Positions 36,094-45,083 of a DNA stretch of 64,000 nucleotides are shown piece after piece. The notes under the pieces are model-generated. The model was not told the origin of the DNA and made no database searches. It saw nothing but the letters and a program-made list of their open reading frames with translations. How positions within the stretch are numbered: the first letter of the stretch is position 1; each line of letters opens with the position of its first letter. Origin of the DNA: Deltaproteobacteria bacterium (GTDB lineage Bacteria > Myxococcota_A > UBA9160 > UBA4427); assembly GCA_029261835.1 (NCBI GenBank), contig JAJDAO010000016.1:1-64000 (forward strand). The letters are read 5' to 3'. Made by a program: the position numbers and the translations under genes.

Positions 36094-38008
36094 ATTGATT
36101 GAGCCACTCCCATACCGACTCGATCCACCGATACGAAGTCGCTTTTCCGTGCCCGCCTTCCTCTCGCCAGACCGGATATCGGCGCCGAATCTTGTCGTCA
36201 GCCTGGTGGTCCGCGATGAAATGCGGCTCGATGCTGCGAATGATTCGTTGCCCCGCCTCCCTCGAGTCGCCCTCGACCAGGCCTTCCGCCCGCAGTGCCT
36301 CGATGAGGCGCCCTTGTGAAGCGAACGACACCGACCCGTCGTCGCCATCTCGAGTGCCGTGCTTCATGAAGACGGCGCGCAGAGCGTCGCCCGAGACCCC
36401 CCGAGCCTCCGCACCGCTGCACCTCACACAGCCGAATCCCCAGCCACCGTCATCGAACTTCGGGCGCTTGTAGGCGATCGGTTCATCCCAGTTGCCGAAA
36501 TGAGATTCGACGTTGAGCTCCCAAGCGCCCCCATCGGCGGCAGACACGCGTTTCAGGTGGGCGATGGTCCGGGCCGCGCCACCCTTGATTTGCGCGCCCA
36601 GCGCCGACTGGGAGACCACTCCGCTGCCTGCACCTTTGGCGACGTGGTCGAGCACCACGAGCGCCGCTCCGGTGGTTTGTGCGAGGTCCGCGAGGTCTGA
36701 GAAGAGCTGACCCATGGTGGCGTTGTCGTTGGGGTCGGCGCCGAGGCAGAACTTGTAGAGCGTATCCAGCACAACGACGCGGGCGCCGATGGTTTCGACG
36801 CAGCGCGTTAGATGGTCTCGTCCTTCGATGCTCGTGAGGTCCAGCGCGGCTGTGCGTCGCCGTGTGGGCGCGATGATGAAGAGATCCCTGCCCACTTCCG
36901 GCATCGGGATTCGGACGTCGCGCGAGATGCGTTCCATCCGGTCACGGACGAGTGCAGCAGACATCTCGAGCGAGGCGAGAAGCACGGGGCACTGGCGCAC
37001 ACGCAGCCCCAGGAAGTCCGTTCCGGTAGCGATCGCCATCGCCATCTGATTGGCGACGATGGACTTGCCGGCCTTGCTGGCTCCCGTCTGAGAGATGAGA
37101 GCGTCTTCGTGAACGAGCCCCTCCACAATCTCCGGAGGCACCTCGTCGTCGGCAAAATCAGCGGCCGAGAGGATGGTGGCACGCGCCGCAATGCGCGGGT
37201 CCGGTAGAAGCTGTTCCGCCCCGTCTTCACCAGTCGCCCATGCCGGCTCCGGTCCGGGGTCGAAGTCGACATTCGTCTCGATCCACCCGACGATGCTGCG
37301 AACCTCTTCGTCAGGCTTCGGCGGATCACACCGTTCAGCGTTGAAGGCCAGAGCCACAGCCTCAAGCTCGGCTCCACGCAGTCCCATCAGATAGGCTCGT
37401 CGCGTCCTGACCAAGACGGCCTCGTGGCGTCCACCAGGTGCCACCTTGTCTCGACTCTCAGCCTCCTGCCGTTCCGCTCTCCGCTGCTCCCCAAGCCGCG
37501 CGGAGAGCGCATCCAGGACGCCCTGACGCCACTCGATTGTCTGGGGCGTGCCGGCGTAGTGCTGCCCAGAAACGGTGAAGTAGCGACCGCGCGTGTAGAC
37601 TTCGATCGCCTGGGTCTTGATGGACTTCTGGATCGTCCCCTTGACGTAGACGTGGAGGCCATCGCCACTGGGCGAGACCTCCGTGTAGCTGGCGAGCTTG
37701 TCCACCGTCTCCGCCACCCAGGGATCGGTGATGTTGCCCTCAGCATCGAGGCAATGGTCGAAGTCAATTCCAATCAGATCGTCGTCGGCACTGAAGACGA
37801 ATCCGAGACCGTCGCCGACGTCTCGAACGAAGGCGCCGGCACATTCTTCGAAGGATGCCCACGTGTCGGGATCATTCGACTTCGCGAGGTGGCCGCTCGT
37901 CTGGAGCGGGACCTTGTTGGGGAGCCGGTAGATCACCCACTGATCGGCGGTCGCCAGCTCCGCGATGGCCGGAATCTCGAGCGAAGGCAAGTCCGCGGCG
38001 GCGGTCAT
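36092..38008 (-). CDS. Primase-helicase fusion (archaeo-eukaryotic-type primase plus RepA-like ATPase)
   Basis: A 638-residue replication protein. Residues about 20-165 resemble prim-pol/NrS-1-type primase domains: GLGFVFSADDDLIGIDFDHC contains the paired acidic residues (D82, D84) and SPSGDGLHVYVKG follows. Residues 280-520 are a RecA/RepA-like ATPase with Walker A GASKAGKS (309-316) and Walker B RVVVLDTLYKF. The C-terminal part may be a winged-helix DNA-binding domain. It probably primes and unwinds element DNA. Its ATG overlaps the DUF3102 stop by 4 bases, so it is part of the leftward operon. Confidence 0.82.
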   Translation of the reverse strand: MTAAADLPSLEIPAIAELATADQWVIYRLPNKVPLQTSGHLAKSNDPDTWASFEECAGAFVRDVGDGLGFVFSADDDLIGIDFDHCLDAEGNITDPWVAETVDKLASYTEVSPSGDGLHVYVKGTIQKSIKTQAIEVYTRGRYFTVSGQHYAGTPQTIEWRQGVLDALSARLGEQRRAERQEAESRDKVAPGGRHEAVLVRTRRAYLMGLRGAELEAVALAFNAERCDPPKPDEEVRSIVGWIETNVDFDPGPEPAWATGEDGAEQLLPDPRIAARATILSAADFADDEVPPEIVEGLVHEDALISQTGASKAGKSIVANQMAMAIATGTDFLGLRVRQCPVLLASLEMSAALVRDRMERISRDVRIPMPEVGRDLFIIAPTRRRTAALDLTSIEGRDHLTRCVETIGARVVVLDTLYKFCLGADPNDNATMGQLFSDLADLAQTTGAALVVLDHVAKGAGSGVVSQSALGAQIKGGAARTIAHLKRVSAADGGAWELNVESHFGNWDEPIAYKRPKFDDGGWGFGCVRCSGAEARGVSGDALRAVFMKHGTRDGDDGSVSFASQGRLIEALRAEGLVEGDSREAGQRIIRSIEPHFIADHQADDKIRRRYPVWREEGGHGKATSYRWIESVWEWLNQ

Positions 38009-38841
38009 GCTTCAAACCCGCACTCAAGCCCGGAATACCCACCCCGCTCGACGACTCCTCGTACGAAGCGCATGGCCCATGCCCATCCTCTTCCCTGCCG
38101 GTCCGTATGCTCCTCCGCCATCTCCTTTCCGAGGGCGGACAGTGGCGCAAGGACATCTATGCCAACGTTCAAGATCAGTATCGCTTCGATGTTGGTGAGG
38201 TCGCAGCCGGGTGGCACCGCCTTCTCGCTTGGCCATGTAACAGGGAACGATCTGAGGCAGACAGAGGCGAGATCACTATCACCCGCCTCCCCCGCAAGAG
38301 CGCACTTGAGCATCCAGCGCGACCAGACGATCCTCGCCGCCTCCTCCGCAAGCTCAGGCCGAACTCCGCGTTGTTCGTAGTAGGCCCTCAAGTCTGCTTC
38401 TGAGTTCGCAGTCGCGAGCGCGTCCGCAGTGTGCATCGAGTGCAATGCTCTGAGCCCGTCCATCGCCAGCAGCTCAGCGTCTTGTCCCGACTCCGTCGCT
38501 TCTCCCGAGGGGTGCGCCAGCTCTGCCAGCGCCTTGCGCAACGGCAATTCCGCAACGCGTTGCGCTTTTCCCTCCGCAAGAGTCGGAAGCATCCGCGCCA
38601 CCCGCATATAACCTTGTGCTGTCCGCTCTGAGAACGGCAGATTGCGGTGGATCCAGGCTGTCCATTTCCCGTGTTCAATGTGCTCTTTGGCCTCGATCAG
38701 TAGGCCACCAGCGCGCTGCGCGTGCTTGACCGCGCAGCGCGCGGCCTCCTGGGCTTGATGATGCTCAGCAACGATCCGGGAACAGATCTCCTCACTGATC
38801 GTGTTGCTGCACGGTCTGTCGGTCGAGCTAACGTCGCTCAC
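38005..38841 (-). CDS. DUF3102-family protein
   Basis: A 278-residue protein. Residues about 25-100 match the DUF3102 pattern: AARCAVKHAQRAGGLLIEAK then EHIEHGKWTAWIHRNLPFSE and RTAQGYMRVARMLP. This module is common in phage and plasmid genes and is thought to be DNA-binding or replication-linked; its function is not established. The C-terminal 170 residues are not recognised. The GTG start overlaps the upstream gene and its stop overlaps the primase gene, so it is embedded in a coupled operon. Confidence 0.75.
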   Translation of the reverse strand: MSDVSSTDRPCSNTISEEICSRIVAEHHQAQEAARCAVKHAQRAGGLLIEAKEHIEHGKWTAWIHRNLPFSERTAQGYMRVARMLPTLAEGKAQRVAELPLRKALAELAHPSGEATESGQDAELLAMDGLRALHSMHTADALATANSEADLRAYYEQRGVRPELAEEAARIVWSRWMLKCALAGEAGDSDLASVCLRSFPVTWPSEKAVPPGCDLTNIEAILILNVGIDVLAPLSALGKEMAEEHTDRQGRGWAWAMRFVRGVVERGGYSGLECGFEA

Positions 38842-39149
38842 GATTCCGCCTCCACGGCGAGCCGATCCTCAGCGTCCGCCAGGACGTCGAGCTGGTTCGA
38901 CAAGGCCCGGTTCACACCACAAGGCTGGGCGAATCCACCGCACAGCTCGAGCCGGTGAAGGACCTCGGATCGACGCCGCGCGATCGAGCGCAAACGAAGT
39001 CGCTTCGCCAGAGCCCTCAGCGGGCGGGTGCCGCGCCAGCGCCAGCGTTGAAGCGCGTTGCGAGCGACACAGCGCGTCACCAGGATGTGTGGGTCGAGAC
39101 GTCTACCGTGCGCCGGCAATACGCTGGCCGCGGTGCTCGAGGCGCTCAT
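38838..39149 (-). CDS. Small basic protein of unknown function
   Basis: A 103-residue protein rich in Arg and Leu (RWRWRGTRPLRALAKRLRLR), with no recognised domain. Support is positional: its ATG overlaps the stop of a 53-residue upstream gene and its stop overlaps the DUF3102 start, each by 4 bases. The basic composition would suit nucleic acid binding. No function is proposed. Confidence 0.55.
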   Translation of the reverse strand: MSASSTAASVLPAHGRRLDPHILVTRCVARNALQRWRWRGTRPLRALAKRLRLRSIARRRSEVLHRLELCGGFAQPCGVNRALSNQLDVLADAEDRLAVEAES

Positions 39150-39307
39150 CGGCGCATACTCTGCGCTGCAGCGATCAGCCCACTGATCTCGGAGAGTGTC
39201 GGTGCATCATCCGCCGCCGTTTCGGCGACGTACTCCCGCCACAGTTGAACGAAACGCGCAGCGATGCTTGCGCGGCGGCGGGGTGTGCGCGAAAATGTGT
39301 TCCTCAC
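39146..39307 (-). CDS. 53-aa protein in the satellite-like operon
   Basis: A GTG start at 39307 lies 6 bases downstream of a strong ribosome site (GGAGGAAC). The frame encodes MRNTFSRTPRRRASIAARFV, then QLWREYVAETAADDAPTLSE, and stops in a TGA that overlaps the ATG of the next gene. A basic N-terminus and helical body (FVQLWREYVAE) are visible. The coupling on its downstream side is the main reason to call it real. Confidence 0.6.
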   Translation of the reverse strand: MRNTFSRTPRRRASIAARFVQLWREYVAETAADDAPTLSEISGLIAAAQSMRR

Positions 39308-39369
39308 TTCCGTTCCTCCGTCCACGAGCCCCTTTACGCCTAGACAGCTGGGGGCTCGTGGTGTCTGCG

Positions 39370-39591
39370 TTACTGACTACCCTCAGTCGCGGGAGGAGGG
39401 AGCCGCCGCTGGGCCTCGATCCAACAGTCCAGCTCGGCCACGTCGTAGAGACAGGTCTTCCCGAACTTGAAATATGGCGGGCCCGTGCGCTCGCCCCGCC
39501 ACCGTTCCAACGTTCGAGGTGACTTGCCGATTCGGGCGGCAGCTTGCTCGGTTCGGGCCCAGCGACGAGCCGTGTCGAGAGCGGCGCTCAT
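39370..39591 (-). CDS. AlpA/excisionase-like helix-turn-helix protein
   Basis: A 73-residue MerR-like HTH protein: WARTEQAAARIGKSPRTLER then WRGERTGPPYFKFGKTCLYD and VAELDCWIEAQ. This is the usual layout of excisionases and AlpA-type regulators that control integrase or replication genes of islands. The ATG follows AGGACGAGG. It is the first gene of the leftward operon ending in the integrase, so it probably sets the switch between quiescence and excision. A 13-bp perfect inverted repeat lies about 95 bases upstream. Confidence 0.8.
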   Translation of the reverse strand: MSAALDTARRWARTEQAAARIGKSPRTLERWRGERTGPPYFKFGKTCLYDVAELDCWIEAQRRLPPPATEGSQ

Positions 39592-39685
39592 CCTCGTCCT
39601 CCTCGTGATCCCGCGTGGTGTTGCGGGCGAAGAGGAGCCTAGCGGTGGGAGTGGCGCAAGTCGTTGAATGAACAGTGGAAAGTGG

Positions 39686-39724
39686 GGGGTGCTAATTCAG
39701 AATATTCGACCGAATTAGCACCCC
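39686..39724. repeat. Perfect 13-bp inverted repeat upstream of the HTH gene
   Basis: GGGGTGCTAATTC and GAATTAGCACCCC are exact complements around a 13-base A/T-rich centre. The element starts 5 bases past the stop of the 261-residue gene (39730-40515) and 95 bases before the HTH start. It could be a terminator for the former, though no T-run is present, or an operator for the HTH-led operon. Confidence 0.6.
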
Positions 39725-39729
39725 ATACT

Positions 39730-40515
39730 TCACGCTCCAGATAGGATCGAGGCGATACGCAGCGTCTCGAACGACTCGATTCTCTCGCGTAGCTCCGCCT
39801 TCTGAATGCAGTGCTGATCGGGGGAATCATGCTCACGGGAGGCCGCGAACTCCTCGGAAAGCCATTGCAGCTCCTGTCGTAGCGAGACTGTAGAGAGCCT
39901 GCTGGTGAGCACCGCTTGAACTGACGTCCGCAGGTCCTTCTCTTGGAAGTTCTCCTTCTTCAGAGAGGCGTACCTGACCATTCGAGTGACGAAGGGGCGG
40001 AAGCCATCGATGCGCCGGCTGGCGTGTTCGAGATGGCTGATTCTGCATTCGGCGAACAAGACAAGAGAGCTGAGCGTGAGCCATCGCCTCGGCATGCGGA
40101 CGGTCTCCGGCTTACCTCGGAGACCTTCGGGGAGGCTCTTCGCAGTAGTTTCGGCCAAGGCAGCCAGGCCGCGCAGGGCCGCGGGCCAAGCAGCATCTTC
40201 AGACGGATTCTGGCCGGGTTCGGGAAGTCTCTCGACCTCGGCCTGATCTCGCAGATCTTCATGCTGAGACGCTACAAAGGAGTGAAGCGCGATCAACGCA
40301 TCCGGATGGACAAGCAGCTCGCTGAGCTTGTTCCCATGGTTCTGAATTCTCTCAAGGAGTTCTCGCCGCCTTGCGTGGGACACCCCGGATCTATGCGCTT
40401 CGACATCACGCCGGTATGTGGCGGAGATCTCCTCAATCCGGTCAGCCGCTTCCTCGGAAGAAACCAAGTCGAATGGCTCGAGCGACCTGAGGAGCTTGTC
40501 TTTGAGGGTGTTCAT
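39730..40515 (-). CDS. Hypothetical 261-aa alpha-helical protein
   Basis: A protein rich in Leu, Glu and Arg and probably all-helical, with predicted coiled-coil stretches at both ends (EEAADRIEEISATYRRDVEA and KAELRERIESFETLRIASIL). No domain is recognised. The ATG has a GAGGGGG ribosome site. It lies upstream of the HTH-led operon on the same strand and is separated from it by a perfect inverted repeat. Confidence 0.6.
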   Translation of the reverse strand: MNTLKDKLLRSLEPFDLVSSEEAADRIEEISATYRRDVEAHRSGVSHARRRELLERIQNHGNKLSELLVHPDALIALHSFVASQHEDLRDQAEVERLPEPGQNPSEDAAWPAALRGLAALAETTAKSLPEGLRGKPETVRMPRRWLTLSSLVLFAECRISHLEHASRRIDGFRPFVTRMVRYASLKKENFQEKDLRTSVQAVLTSRLSTVSLRQELQWLSEEFAASREHDSPDQHCIQKAELRERIESFETLRIASILSGA

Positions 40516-40662
40516 CGAAGCCCCCTCTACCGGGCATCTCTGCTGGTCATGTAAGGGGCGCGGCGATGCCGGCAGAGGACGGCGTTTCGGGAGCTACCCT
40601 AGCCGCGCCCCAGAGAATGTTACGCCATGGTGAGCGTCGTCAACACGGAGCGCGCTTTTCGA

Positions 40663-40698
40663 GATAGGCTACGCAAATGTTGATTTGCAGACGCTATC
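40663..40698. repeat. 36-bp imperfect palindrome, copy A
   Basis: GATAGGCTACGCAAAT and ATTTGCAGACGCTATC form a near-palindrome. A second copy at 49678-49713 matches in the same orientation at 28 of 36 positions. The surrounding gap 40516-40981 (about 465 bases) holds no gene I can support. Confidence 0.6.
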
Positions 40699-40981
40699 CC
40701 CTCTCAGGAGGTGCCAGTGTCTGGATGGGGCCGAGTGAGGTTGGCGGCGGAACAACGCCCCAAGCAGGCGTCCAGACGTGAATGGGGTGCGGGCAGAACT
40801 AACCGCTTACCCTCAGAGCCCCAGCCATCGCCACATCAAGCCGCGGCACACGCTTCGGCGGGTGTTGCAGGATGTGGTGAAGGACGCGGCCTAGCTAGAG
40901 CACCCAGCCGCCTTTGCCAGCACCTGATTGAACAACACGCTGCGCCTGTTCAACGAGACCCGGGCCCCCGAACACCGAGGC

Positions 40982-42343
40982 CTACGCGGCGGACCGCCAC
41001 CGCCGAAGGAGAACAACCGACCCTACCGACATGAAGAAGAGTGCCAGCGTCGCGATACCCCAATGGGAGACGGTCGGAACGGCTGAAGTTGTGAATTCGC
41101 TATCGTTGATCGGACCGCTGGACAGTTCCAGATTCAATAGTTGCATCGGATTGGTCGGGAGACTCACGGCGACGATCTCCAGGTGGTTGTTGCCCGTCTG
41201 GATACTGGTCCAATCGACCGGAAGATGGATGTCACCAGCGGGTATCGTACCCGACGGCAACGGAATATCGGTTCCGTTGAGCGTTATCTGCCAGTCATCT
41301 CCAAAGATCAGGTCGTTCAGCGAGAGGTTCAGCGTCGGGAGGGGAATATCACCGATCTGGTCAAACATGGCATGGAGGCCTTCGACCCACCCCTCATGCA
41401 GACTGAAATCGACTTGAAAAAACTCAATGATAGACCATGGCATAATCAAATCAAGGAACTCGTCAAGATCGAACTCGGTGTTTCCGTGGTCATTCAGATA
41501 AAGGATGAGTTGGGTGCTTTCGGTCAATGATTGGGCGGCGAGATCGATCGCATCCAGAAGGTCCTGCGTCGTTCCGCCATCGATGGTGTTGATATCATTC
41601 AAAGGATCAGCACCCCAGATATCATTCAACGCATCGGTGACGTTGTCGACATTATTGTGGTGGCGCTGGTCGGTTTGAGCGCCGCCGAATACGACGGCTT
41701 CGTGGAAAGTGTCTGGATCATCCCACCCGATCGTGTCACCGCCATTGCCGCTACCCGCTACGGGGTCCTCCGCCCCGGTGCCATTGGGTCCGGCGGCGTC
41801 TCTGTCCTTTGCCGCTTCGAAATCCTCCAGGACATTGTCAGTAGTCCTGTCGCGCATGGAGCCGTCTTCGGCACTGCTGTGCGAACTTTCAGGACCGGCG
41901 AGCGCGCTTGTATATGCACTTCCCAGGTTCTTTCCAGCGTTGCCCGCAGAGGCTACTTGATCGTCCGTATATCCTTTTGCCGTTTGTTCGGCGGTGCTCG
42001 ACGAACCGCCAACCCACGGTGTACCGGCGCACGCTCCGCCGGGGCCGAAAACCCGCTGAAAGTCGTCGAGCATTCCGCCGCCATAGCAGGCGGCAGCAAT
42101 GATCTTGACGTCCTTTACGGTTCCTCCGGCGGCGTTGATCCGGCTGCAAACCCAATCGGCCAATACATCGTCCCGAATGCTGCCGTCACTGGTGGTGATC
42201 GTCGAATGCTCGCCGGGACCTTGCGTTGGAACGGGCGTATCCACTGCGCGTGCTACCCGTCCGGTGCCGAATAAGACGATGACTGCCATCAGGGTGGCGG
42301 CGTGGGCCAGTTCAGCCAATCCTCGGTTCTTGATCCGATTCAT
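40982..42343 (-). CDS. Secreted caspase-like (C13/legumain-like) protein with permuted catalytic motifs and IPTL-CTERM-type anchor
   Basis: A 453-residue exported protein. A signal peptide (about 1-33) is followed by KIIAAACYGGGMLDDFQ (Cys86) and, 200 residues later, QLILYLNDHGN (His286). Both resemble the Cys and His boxes of caspase-fold peptidases, but those normally occur His first and Cys second. The C-terminus VPTVSHWGIATLALFFMSVG plus RRWRS resembles IPTL-CTERM sorting tags, which target proteins for processing at the membrane. Base composition is visibly poorer in G+C than its neighbours, a sign of transfer. Peptidase activity is a hypothesis. Confidence 0.65.
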   Translation of the reverse strand: MNRIKNRGLAELAHAATLMAVIVLFGTGRVARAVDTPVPTQGPGEHSTITTSDGSIRDDVLADWVCSRINAAGGTVKDVKIIAAACYGGGMLDDFQRVFGPGGACAGTPWVGGSSSTAEQTAKGYTDDQVASAGNAGKNLGSAYTSALAGPESSHSSAEDGSMRDRTTDNVLEDFEAAKDRDAAGPNGTGAEDPVAGSGNGGDTIGWDDPDTFHEAVVFGGAQTDQRHHNNVDNVTDALNDIWGADPLNDINTIDGGTTQDLLDAIDLAAQSLTESTQLILYLNDHGNTEFDLDEFLDLIMPWSIIEFFQVDFSLHEGWVEGLHAMFDQIGDIPLPTLNLSLNDLIFGDDWQITLNGTDIPLPSGTIPAGDIHLPVDWTSIQTGNNHLEIVAVSLPTNPMQLLNLELSSGPINDSEFTTSAVPTVSHWGIATLALFFMSVGSVVLLRRWRSAA

Positions 42344-42642
42344 CGTGCGCCTCGCGGGGGAACCATTGCAGGCTCACCACACCGTTCGGGGTGTTTGAGA
42401 GGATTCATCCGCTCTCGTCGGGCATTGCCCCCGGGCGTCTGTGCGAAGTCTGTTCACGGCGTCGTCGCACAGCTCCTCCCAAGGCGCACTCATCATGTCA
42501 TGACGACGCGATGCCGGTCAAGGAAAAGGGCTAAGAAGAAAGAACACCCCGCTGCACTGATAAGGCTGTGACTATGGAGCGTCGGCCCGGCCGCGTACTT
42601 TCCAGGCGGGCGATATTCAGGGGTATCGCTTCGAAAGGGTTG

Positions 42643-42768
42643 CTAAGCCGCCTTCTCCCGCCGCTCGATGTGGTGTCGCCACAAGCTCGGGAAGTCTGCG
42701 CCCCAGCTCTTGCGCCACGCCTCTAGGTGAAGCTCGACCAAGCCGGGCACCGTCTTGGCGGAAGCCAT
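42643..42768 (-). CDS. Possible 41-aa small protein beside the IS30 element
   Basis: An ATG at 42768, 8 bases outside the IS30 end, opens MASAKTVPGLVELHLEAWRK then SWGADFPSLWRHHIERREKA A and stop. The peptide looks protein-like (amphipathic, aromatic-rich), but no ribosome site is seen and an in-frame stop lies just upstream in the reconstructed uninserted sequence. It may be a remnant whose promoter the IS displaced. The rest of the gap 42344-42775 shows nothing else. Confidence 0.25.
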   Translation of the reverse strand: MASAKTVPGLVELHLEAWRKSWGADFPSLWRHHIERREKAA

Positions 42769-42775
42769 CTTGATC

Positions 42776-43945
42776 TCAACCAGTCAACGCAACAGTTTCA
42801 TCGAATACGTCTGCTGGACATCGAAAGTCAAGTGTCTTGCGCGGACGCTGATTTAGTCGAAGAGCGACCCGATTCAGGTCCGCTTGTGTGAAGGCGGACA
42901 GGTCCGTGCCTTTCGGGAAGTACTGGCGCAGCAGGCGGTTCGTGTTTTCGTTCGTTCCCCGTTGCCACGGACTCCGGGGATCGCAGAAGTAGACCTGAAC
43001 ATCCGTCGCGATCGAGAACTTCTTGTGCGCCGCCATCTCAACGCCGCGATCCCAGGTCAATGATTTGCGAAGCTCGCTGGGAAGACGACGAACCTTCTTC
43101 GTCAGTGCCCGGACGACGGTTTGGGTCTCCCGGTTTTCGACCTTCACCAGCAGGGTGAGACGAGACTTTCGTTCGACCAAGGTCGCAATATGCGTGTTGT
43201 TCGAGCCCGAAATCAGATCCCCCTCCCAATGGCCGGGAACGGCACGGTCCTCGACTTCCGCAGGGCGCTCGCGGATCGAGACCGCGTCCGCGATCTGTCC
43301 CTGGCCATGACCTCGCGTACTGGCCTTCTGGCAGCGGCGCATCATGCGCCTCGTGCGCAAGTGCCGCACGAGCTCCTTCTTCAATACACCCCGAGCCTGG
43401 ACGAAAAGGCTTCGGTAGATCGTCTCGTGGGAGATCTGCATCTCCTCCACCTGCGGATAGCTCCGCTTCAACCAGCCGGATATTTGCTCCGGCGACCACT
43501 CGAGGTGAAGCTTCTTCGCCACCACCCTCCGCAAGCGGGGGTGAACGGCCAGCCGGCAACGCTTGGGGCGACGGGCCCGATCCCAGGCTAGCCGATCGGC
43601 CGTACTCGCCCGGTAGCCATCGGGGCCGTCGTTGCGTGCGATCTCTCGACTGATCGTGGAGGGCGCACGCTGAATCGTCGAAGCGATCTGGCGCAACGAA
43701 TGACCGGCAGCCAAGCCTCTGGAGATCTCCTCCCGCTCCTGCAGGCTCAGCGCTAAGCGGGAACGGCGGCGTTCGACCGGAACGATACCGCCATGGAGGG
43801 AGACCGCATAATGAATCGAGCCATGGTTCTTTTCGAGGGCTCGGGCGATCTCGCTCATCGGTTGCCCTTGCTTCCATCGAGCCCAGAGATCTCGTTTCTG
43901 CGAATACGAAAGCCCGCGTTGTCCCCTTTGCGCCACTTGCAACAT
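42776..43945 (-). CDS. IS30 family transposase
   Basis: A 389-residue transposase. It has two N-terminal HTH segments (LWARWKQGQPMSEIARALEK and GHSLRQIASTIQRAPSTISR, then EIARNDGPDGYRA) and a DDE domain: the first Asp in GHWEGDLISGSNNTHIATLV, the second in LTWDRGVEMAAH and the Glu in PWQRGTNENTNRLLRQYFPK. This is the complete IS30 signature with no frameshift, so the element should be active. The stop codon falls inside the left inverted repeat. Confidence 0.95.
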   Translation of the reverse strand: MLQVAQRGQRGLSYSQKRDLWARWKQGQPMSEIARALEKNHGSIHYAVSLHGGIVPVERRRSRLALSLQEREEISRGLAAGHSLRQIASTIQRAPSTISREIARNDGPDGYRASTADRLAWDRARRPKRCRLAVHPRLRRVVAKKLHLEWSPEQISGWLKRSYPQVEEMQISHETIYRSLFVQARGVLKKELVRHLRTRRMMRRCQKASTRGHGQGQIADAVSIRERPAEVEDRAVPGHWEGDLISGSNNTHIATLVERKSRLTLLVKVENRETQTVVRALTKKVRRLPSELRKSLTWDRGVEMAAHKKFSIATDVQVYFCDPRSPWQRGTNENTNRLLRQYFPKGTDLSAFTQADLNRVALRLNQRPRKTLDFRCPADVFDETVALTG

Positions 43946-43991
43946 CTCCTCGTTCTGAAGTAGAACACATGATGTTGCGTCGATCAGTTGA
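42776..43991. mobile_element. IS30-family insertion sequence, apparently intact
   Basis: The element is 1,216 bp. Imperfect terminal inverted repeats are TCAACCAGTCAACGCAACAG (left) and TCAACTGATCGACGCAACAT (right, read inward), 15 of 20 matching. The trinucleotide ATC abuts both ends (42773-42775 and 43992-43994), as expected for the 2-3 bp target duplications of this family. It carries one transposase gene reading leftward. Confidence 0.88.
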
Positions 43992-44153
43992 ATCTACCAT
44001 CTCTTGTCCGAAATGTCTCGCCGACGTACACAAGGCGCTGCGGGAGAAGCTACGCTAATGAAGAACGTCCGGCTGGATTCGCAGTATCACAAGGAGACGA
44101 TTGATGCACCGTAAGCTGGCCGATTCATACCCAACTCAAGCGAGGATCTGGGT

Positions 44154-45083
44154 GTGCTAGTTCGACAACGGACTCAACCGACTGTTCGTAGGTTGTTGCG
44201 CCGTGATGGAGGGGTCTGGCTCATTCTCGTATCAAGCTGCGCTTCTGCAAGTGCAGCGCCTGAGCTGCCGATCGAAGATCCGACGCTCAACCAGATCGCT
44301 ATACGTTGCATCTCAGAGCTATCAGAACTCACACCAGATCAGACGCCGATCGAGGATCATCTGTCGGCGTTCTGTCGCGAGGAGCTGCGCCTGATCAGTG
44401 GGGAGATGTCCCCGACCGTTCGCGGGAAGTACCAGTCGTGTGTCGACAAGCTCAACATCGTTGTGGAAAAGCCGTTCGGTCTGAGTCTCCACAAACTCTG
44501 TCGCCGGCTCGCCGAAGGCGATCTCGCCGCAGAGTACGAAGTAGGGAAGCACTATGACTATGGCTGGGGCGTCGAGCGTGATCCGTTCAGGGCGGCAGAG
44601 TGGTATGGGCGCGCGGCCAATCGTGGCGACGTGAACGCCCAGCATGCGTTGGGTCTCCTGAACACCCCAGTCAGCAACAACCCGTACGCGAATCCGAAGG
44701 AATCGTACAAGTGGTATCGACTGGCTGCGGAGCAAGGCCACCCCTCATCGCAGTCGTCTGTAGGGGACGCCTACAAGAACGGCGTAGTCGTACCGCGGAA
44801 CTACGGGCAGGCAGCGCTCTGGTATCGCAAGGCCGCCGTGCAGGGCTATGGGCCGGCCATGAATGAACTGGCTCAGCTCTACGCGAGCGGTCTGGGTGTC
44901 GAGAAGAGCTTGGTAGAGGCATACGCGTGGAACAACGTTGCAGCCACGCAGGGCTGGGGAATGGCAAGGATCTACCGAGACAAGCTGGAGCAAGAGATGA
45001 CATCGACCCAACTCAAGCGGGCTCAGACTCTCTCGATGGAGCTGCACGAGAAGTACGGCGAGGAGCCTGACCTGAGCAAGTAG
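44154..45083 (+). CDS. Exported Sel1-like repeat protein
   Basis: A 309-residue protein with a basic N-terminus and signal-like segment (DGGVWLILVSSCASASAAPE), then an undefined region with several cysteines. Sel1/TPR-like repeats occupy about residues 120-280: AAEYEVGKHYDYGWGVERDP, AAEWYGRAANRGDVNAQHAL, WYRLAAEQGHPSSQSSVGDA and WYRKAAVQGYGPAMNELAQL. Sel1 repeats mediate protein contacts, often in stress or effector proteins. The start is GTG after GAGGATCTGG. It lies beside the IS30 element and its role in the island is unknown. Confidence 0.82.
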   Translation: MLVRQRTQPTVRRLLRRDGGVWLILVSSCASASAAPELPIEDPTLNQIAIRCISELSELTPDQTPIEDHLSAFCREELRLISGEMSPTVRGKYQSCVDKLNIVVEKPFGLSLHKLCRRLAEGDLAAEYEVGKHYDYGWGVERDPFRAAEWYGRAANRGDVNAQHALGLLNTPVSNNPYANPKESYKWYRLAAEQGHPSSQSSVGDAYKNGVVVPRNYGQAALWYRKAAVQGYGPAMNELAQLYASGLGVEKSLVEAYAWNNVAATQGWGMARIYRDKLEQEMTSTQLKRAQTLSMELHEKYGEEPDLSK

